Positions 3,858-5,034 of a stretch of DNA of 5,034 nt are shown here, in pieces (positions within the stretch are counted from its first letter, which is position 1; the number at the start of each line of letters is the position of its first letter). The translations under genes and the position numbers were made by a program. Source of the stretch: JASFEQ01 sp050122535 (lineage in GTDB: Bacteria; Desulfobacterota; DSM-4660; Desulfatiglandales; HGW-15); NCBI GenBank assembly GCA_050122535.1, contig JASFIT010000361.1, forward strand, positions 1-5,034, read 5' to 3'. The notes beneath the pieces were generated by a model. It was not told where the DNA came from and did not search any database. It saw only the letters and a list, made by a program, of their open reading frames with translations.

Positions 3858-5034
3858 ATGAGTGCGTCTGAAATAGAGATTAGCAAAGACCTCACCATCC
3901 CCAAGCTTTTCCTGCAACAGTGCAAGAAATACGGCAAAAATAAGGTGGCCATGCGGGAAAAGGAGTTTGGTATCTGGATCCCTTTCACATGGCAGGACTA
4001 CCTTGAAAATGTGAAGCAGCTCTGCCTCGGTATGGTCAGTCTTGGACTGAAAAGAGGCGACAAGGTGGCCATGATCGGCGATAACCGCCCAGAAGGTCTT
4101 TGGGCTGAGATGGCCGCCCTTTGTGCCGGCGGAATCGGCGTGTGGCTTTTCCAGGACTGCATGATGGACGAGGTGAAGTACATCGTGGACCATTCCGACG
4201 CCAAGTTTTTTGTGGGTGAAACCCAAGAGGAGGTGGACAAGGCCCTCGCCATCAAAGAAGAATGCCCTAAACTGGAGAAAGTGATCTGGGACGACCCCAA
4301 AGGCATGAGACGTTACCATCAGGACTTCCTGGTTAGCATAAAGAGGGTCCAAGAACTGGGAAGAGAATTGGATGAGAAAGAGCCTGACCTTTTTGAAAAG
4401 ATGATCAGTGAGGGTCAAGGTGATGATCTATGCCTCCTTTTTTATACCTCTGGAACCACAGCCCTTCCCAAGGGCGCCCTCCTCACCCATTGGAATATGC
4501 TAACCATGGGCCAGAATCTCATGGCCATAGACCCCTGTTTTGATACGGATGACTTTGTTTCTTATCTCCCCTTTGCCTGGATTGGGGAGCAGATGATGTC
4601 CATTTCCTGTGGGCTCCAGGTGGGGTATACCCTCAACTTCCCGGAGGAACCGGAGACAGCACGGGAGGACATCCGGGAGATTGGCCCCCATGTCATGTTT
4701 GCGCCACCAAGGCTCTACGAGGGGATGACCCGTCAGGTGCAGGTGAAGCACATTGACTCCACATGGATCAAGCGGAAGATATACCAGTTCGCCACCAAGG
4801 TGGGATACAAGGTGGCCAATCTCCGGTTCCAGAAGCAACAGGTGCCCTGGTATTGGCGTTTTTTGAGCTGGTTGGCCTTTATCACGATGCAGGCAAAACT
4901 GAAGGATCACCTGGGCATGTCCCGACTCAGACATGCCTATACGGGTGGCGCAGCCATGGGCCCGGATCATTTTCGATTTTTCCATGCCCTGGGCGTCAAC
5001 CTGAAGCAGATATATGGGCAGACCGAAATCGCAG
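3858..5034 (+). CDS. Long-chain-type AMP-forming acyl-CoA synthetase, N-terminal part
   Basis: This enzyme of the ANL superfamily (COG1022-like) converts a carboxylic acid, ATP and CoA to acyl-CoA, AMP and pyrophosphate. The window holds 392 codons of an expected 600-650. It begins MSASEIEISKDLTIPKLFLQ and shows the N-terminal KVAMREKEFGIWIPFTWQDY segment (29-48), a GDKVAMIGDNRPE block (67-79), the P-loop-like A3 motif YTSGTTALPKG (196-206), YLPFAWIGEQ (236-245), the FAPPRLYE element (281-288), YTGGAAMGPD (361-370) and the YGQTE motif (386-390), where the Glu helps bind Mg-ATP. The second Gly of the usual TSGTTGxPKG is Ala here. The C-terminal catalytic-lysine subdomain lies outside. The gene follows the LivG-like ATPase by 9 nt, so uptake and CoA activation of one substrate are probably co-expressed. 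Chain-length or aromatic specificity cannot be judged. Confidence 0.93.
   Translation, partial: MSASEIEISKDLTIPKLFLQQCKKYGKNKVAMREKEFGIWIPFTWQDYLENVKQLCLGMVSLGLKRGDKVAMIGDNRPEGLWAEMAALCAGGIGVWLFQDCMMDEVKYIVDHSDAKFFVGETQEEVDKALAIKEECPKLEKVIWDDPKGMRRYHQDFLVSIKRVQELGRELDEKEPDLFEKMISEGQGDDLCLLFYTSGTTALPKGALLTHWNMLTMGQNLMAIDPCFDTDDFVSYLPFAWIGEQMMSISCGLQVGYTLNFPEEPETAREDIREIGPHVMFAPPRLYEGMTRQVQVKHIDSTWIKRKIYQFATKVGYKVANLRFQKQQVPWYWRFLSWLAFITMQAKLKDHLGMSRLRHAYTGGAAMGPDHFRFFHALGVNLKQIYGQTEIA

Noticed and set aside
3381..4418. 345-codon minus-strand open frame under the ATPase and synthetase genes
   Set aside because: Both plus-strand genes are unmistakable with intact motifs. The long antisense frame is a by-product of their codon bias, and its His/Leu-rich product resembles no protein I know.
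4500..4985. 161-codon minus-strand open frame within the synthetase gene
   Set aside because: It is entirely antisense to conserved acyl-CoA synthetase sequence and has no supporting start signals.

Overview
The window looks like a mesophilic bacterial chromosome segment, most plausibly from a sulfate-reducing or syntrophic lineage of the former Deltaproteobacteria (Desulfobacterota and relatives). This is inference. It rests on the tight Shine-Dalgarno-led gene packing, TTG start codons, a bacterial rpsB-tsf pair, and a LivG-type ABC ATPase directly followed by a COG1022-type acyl-CoA synthetase, an arrangement I associate with those anaerobes. No rRNA, tRNA, CRISPR array, insertion sequence or phage gene is visible.

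Left arm (1-1108, minus strand): the start of tsf (elongation factor Ts, TTG start, cut by the window edge) lies 4 nt downstream of complete rpsB (30S protein S2, with a long acidic tail). The two form the classical translation operon.

Central divergent control region (1109-1436): facing minus is a long, apparently structured rpsB leader. It contains an 8-bp hairpin just before the rpsB ribosome binding site and a larger stem closed by another 8-bp pairing. At its far end are two back-to-back promoter candidates whose -10 regions overlap inside one AT-rich palindrome.

Middle (1437-2854, plus strand): a small, unrecognised, highly charged 83-aa protein is followed, with a 3-nt stop/start overlap, by a complete dGTPase-family HD phosphohydrolase (dgt-like, TTG start). 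The overlap suggests coupled translation.

Right arm (2855-5034, plus strand): a 172-bp AT-rich intergenic region holds an AT-only inverted repeat and a perfect 12-bp palindrome. A new transcription unit then begins: a LivG-like branched-chain-type ABC ATPase and, 9 nt later, the first 392 codons of a long-chain-type AMP-forming acyl-CoA synthetase that runs off the window. The likely logic is import of an organic acid or amino-acid-like substrate coupled to CoA activation, but the substrate cannot be read from this sequence.

I do not see a clearly undescribed system. The best leads are the rpsB leader RNA, the small ORF coupled to the dNTPase, and the transporter/acyl-CoA synthetase unit with its operator-like palindrome.
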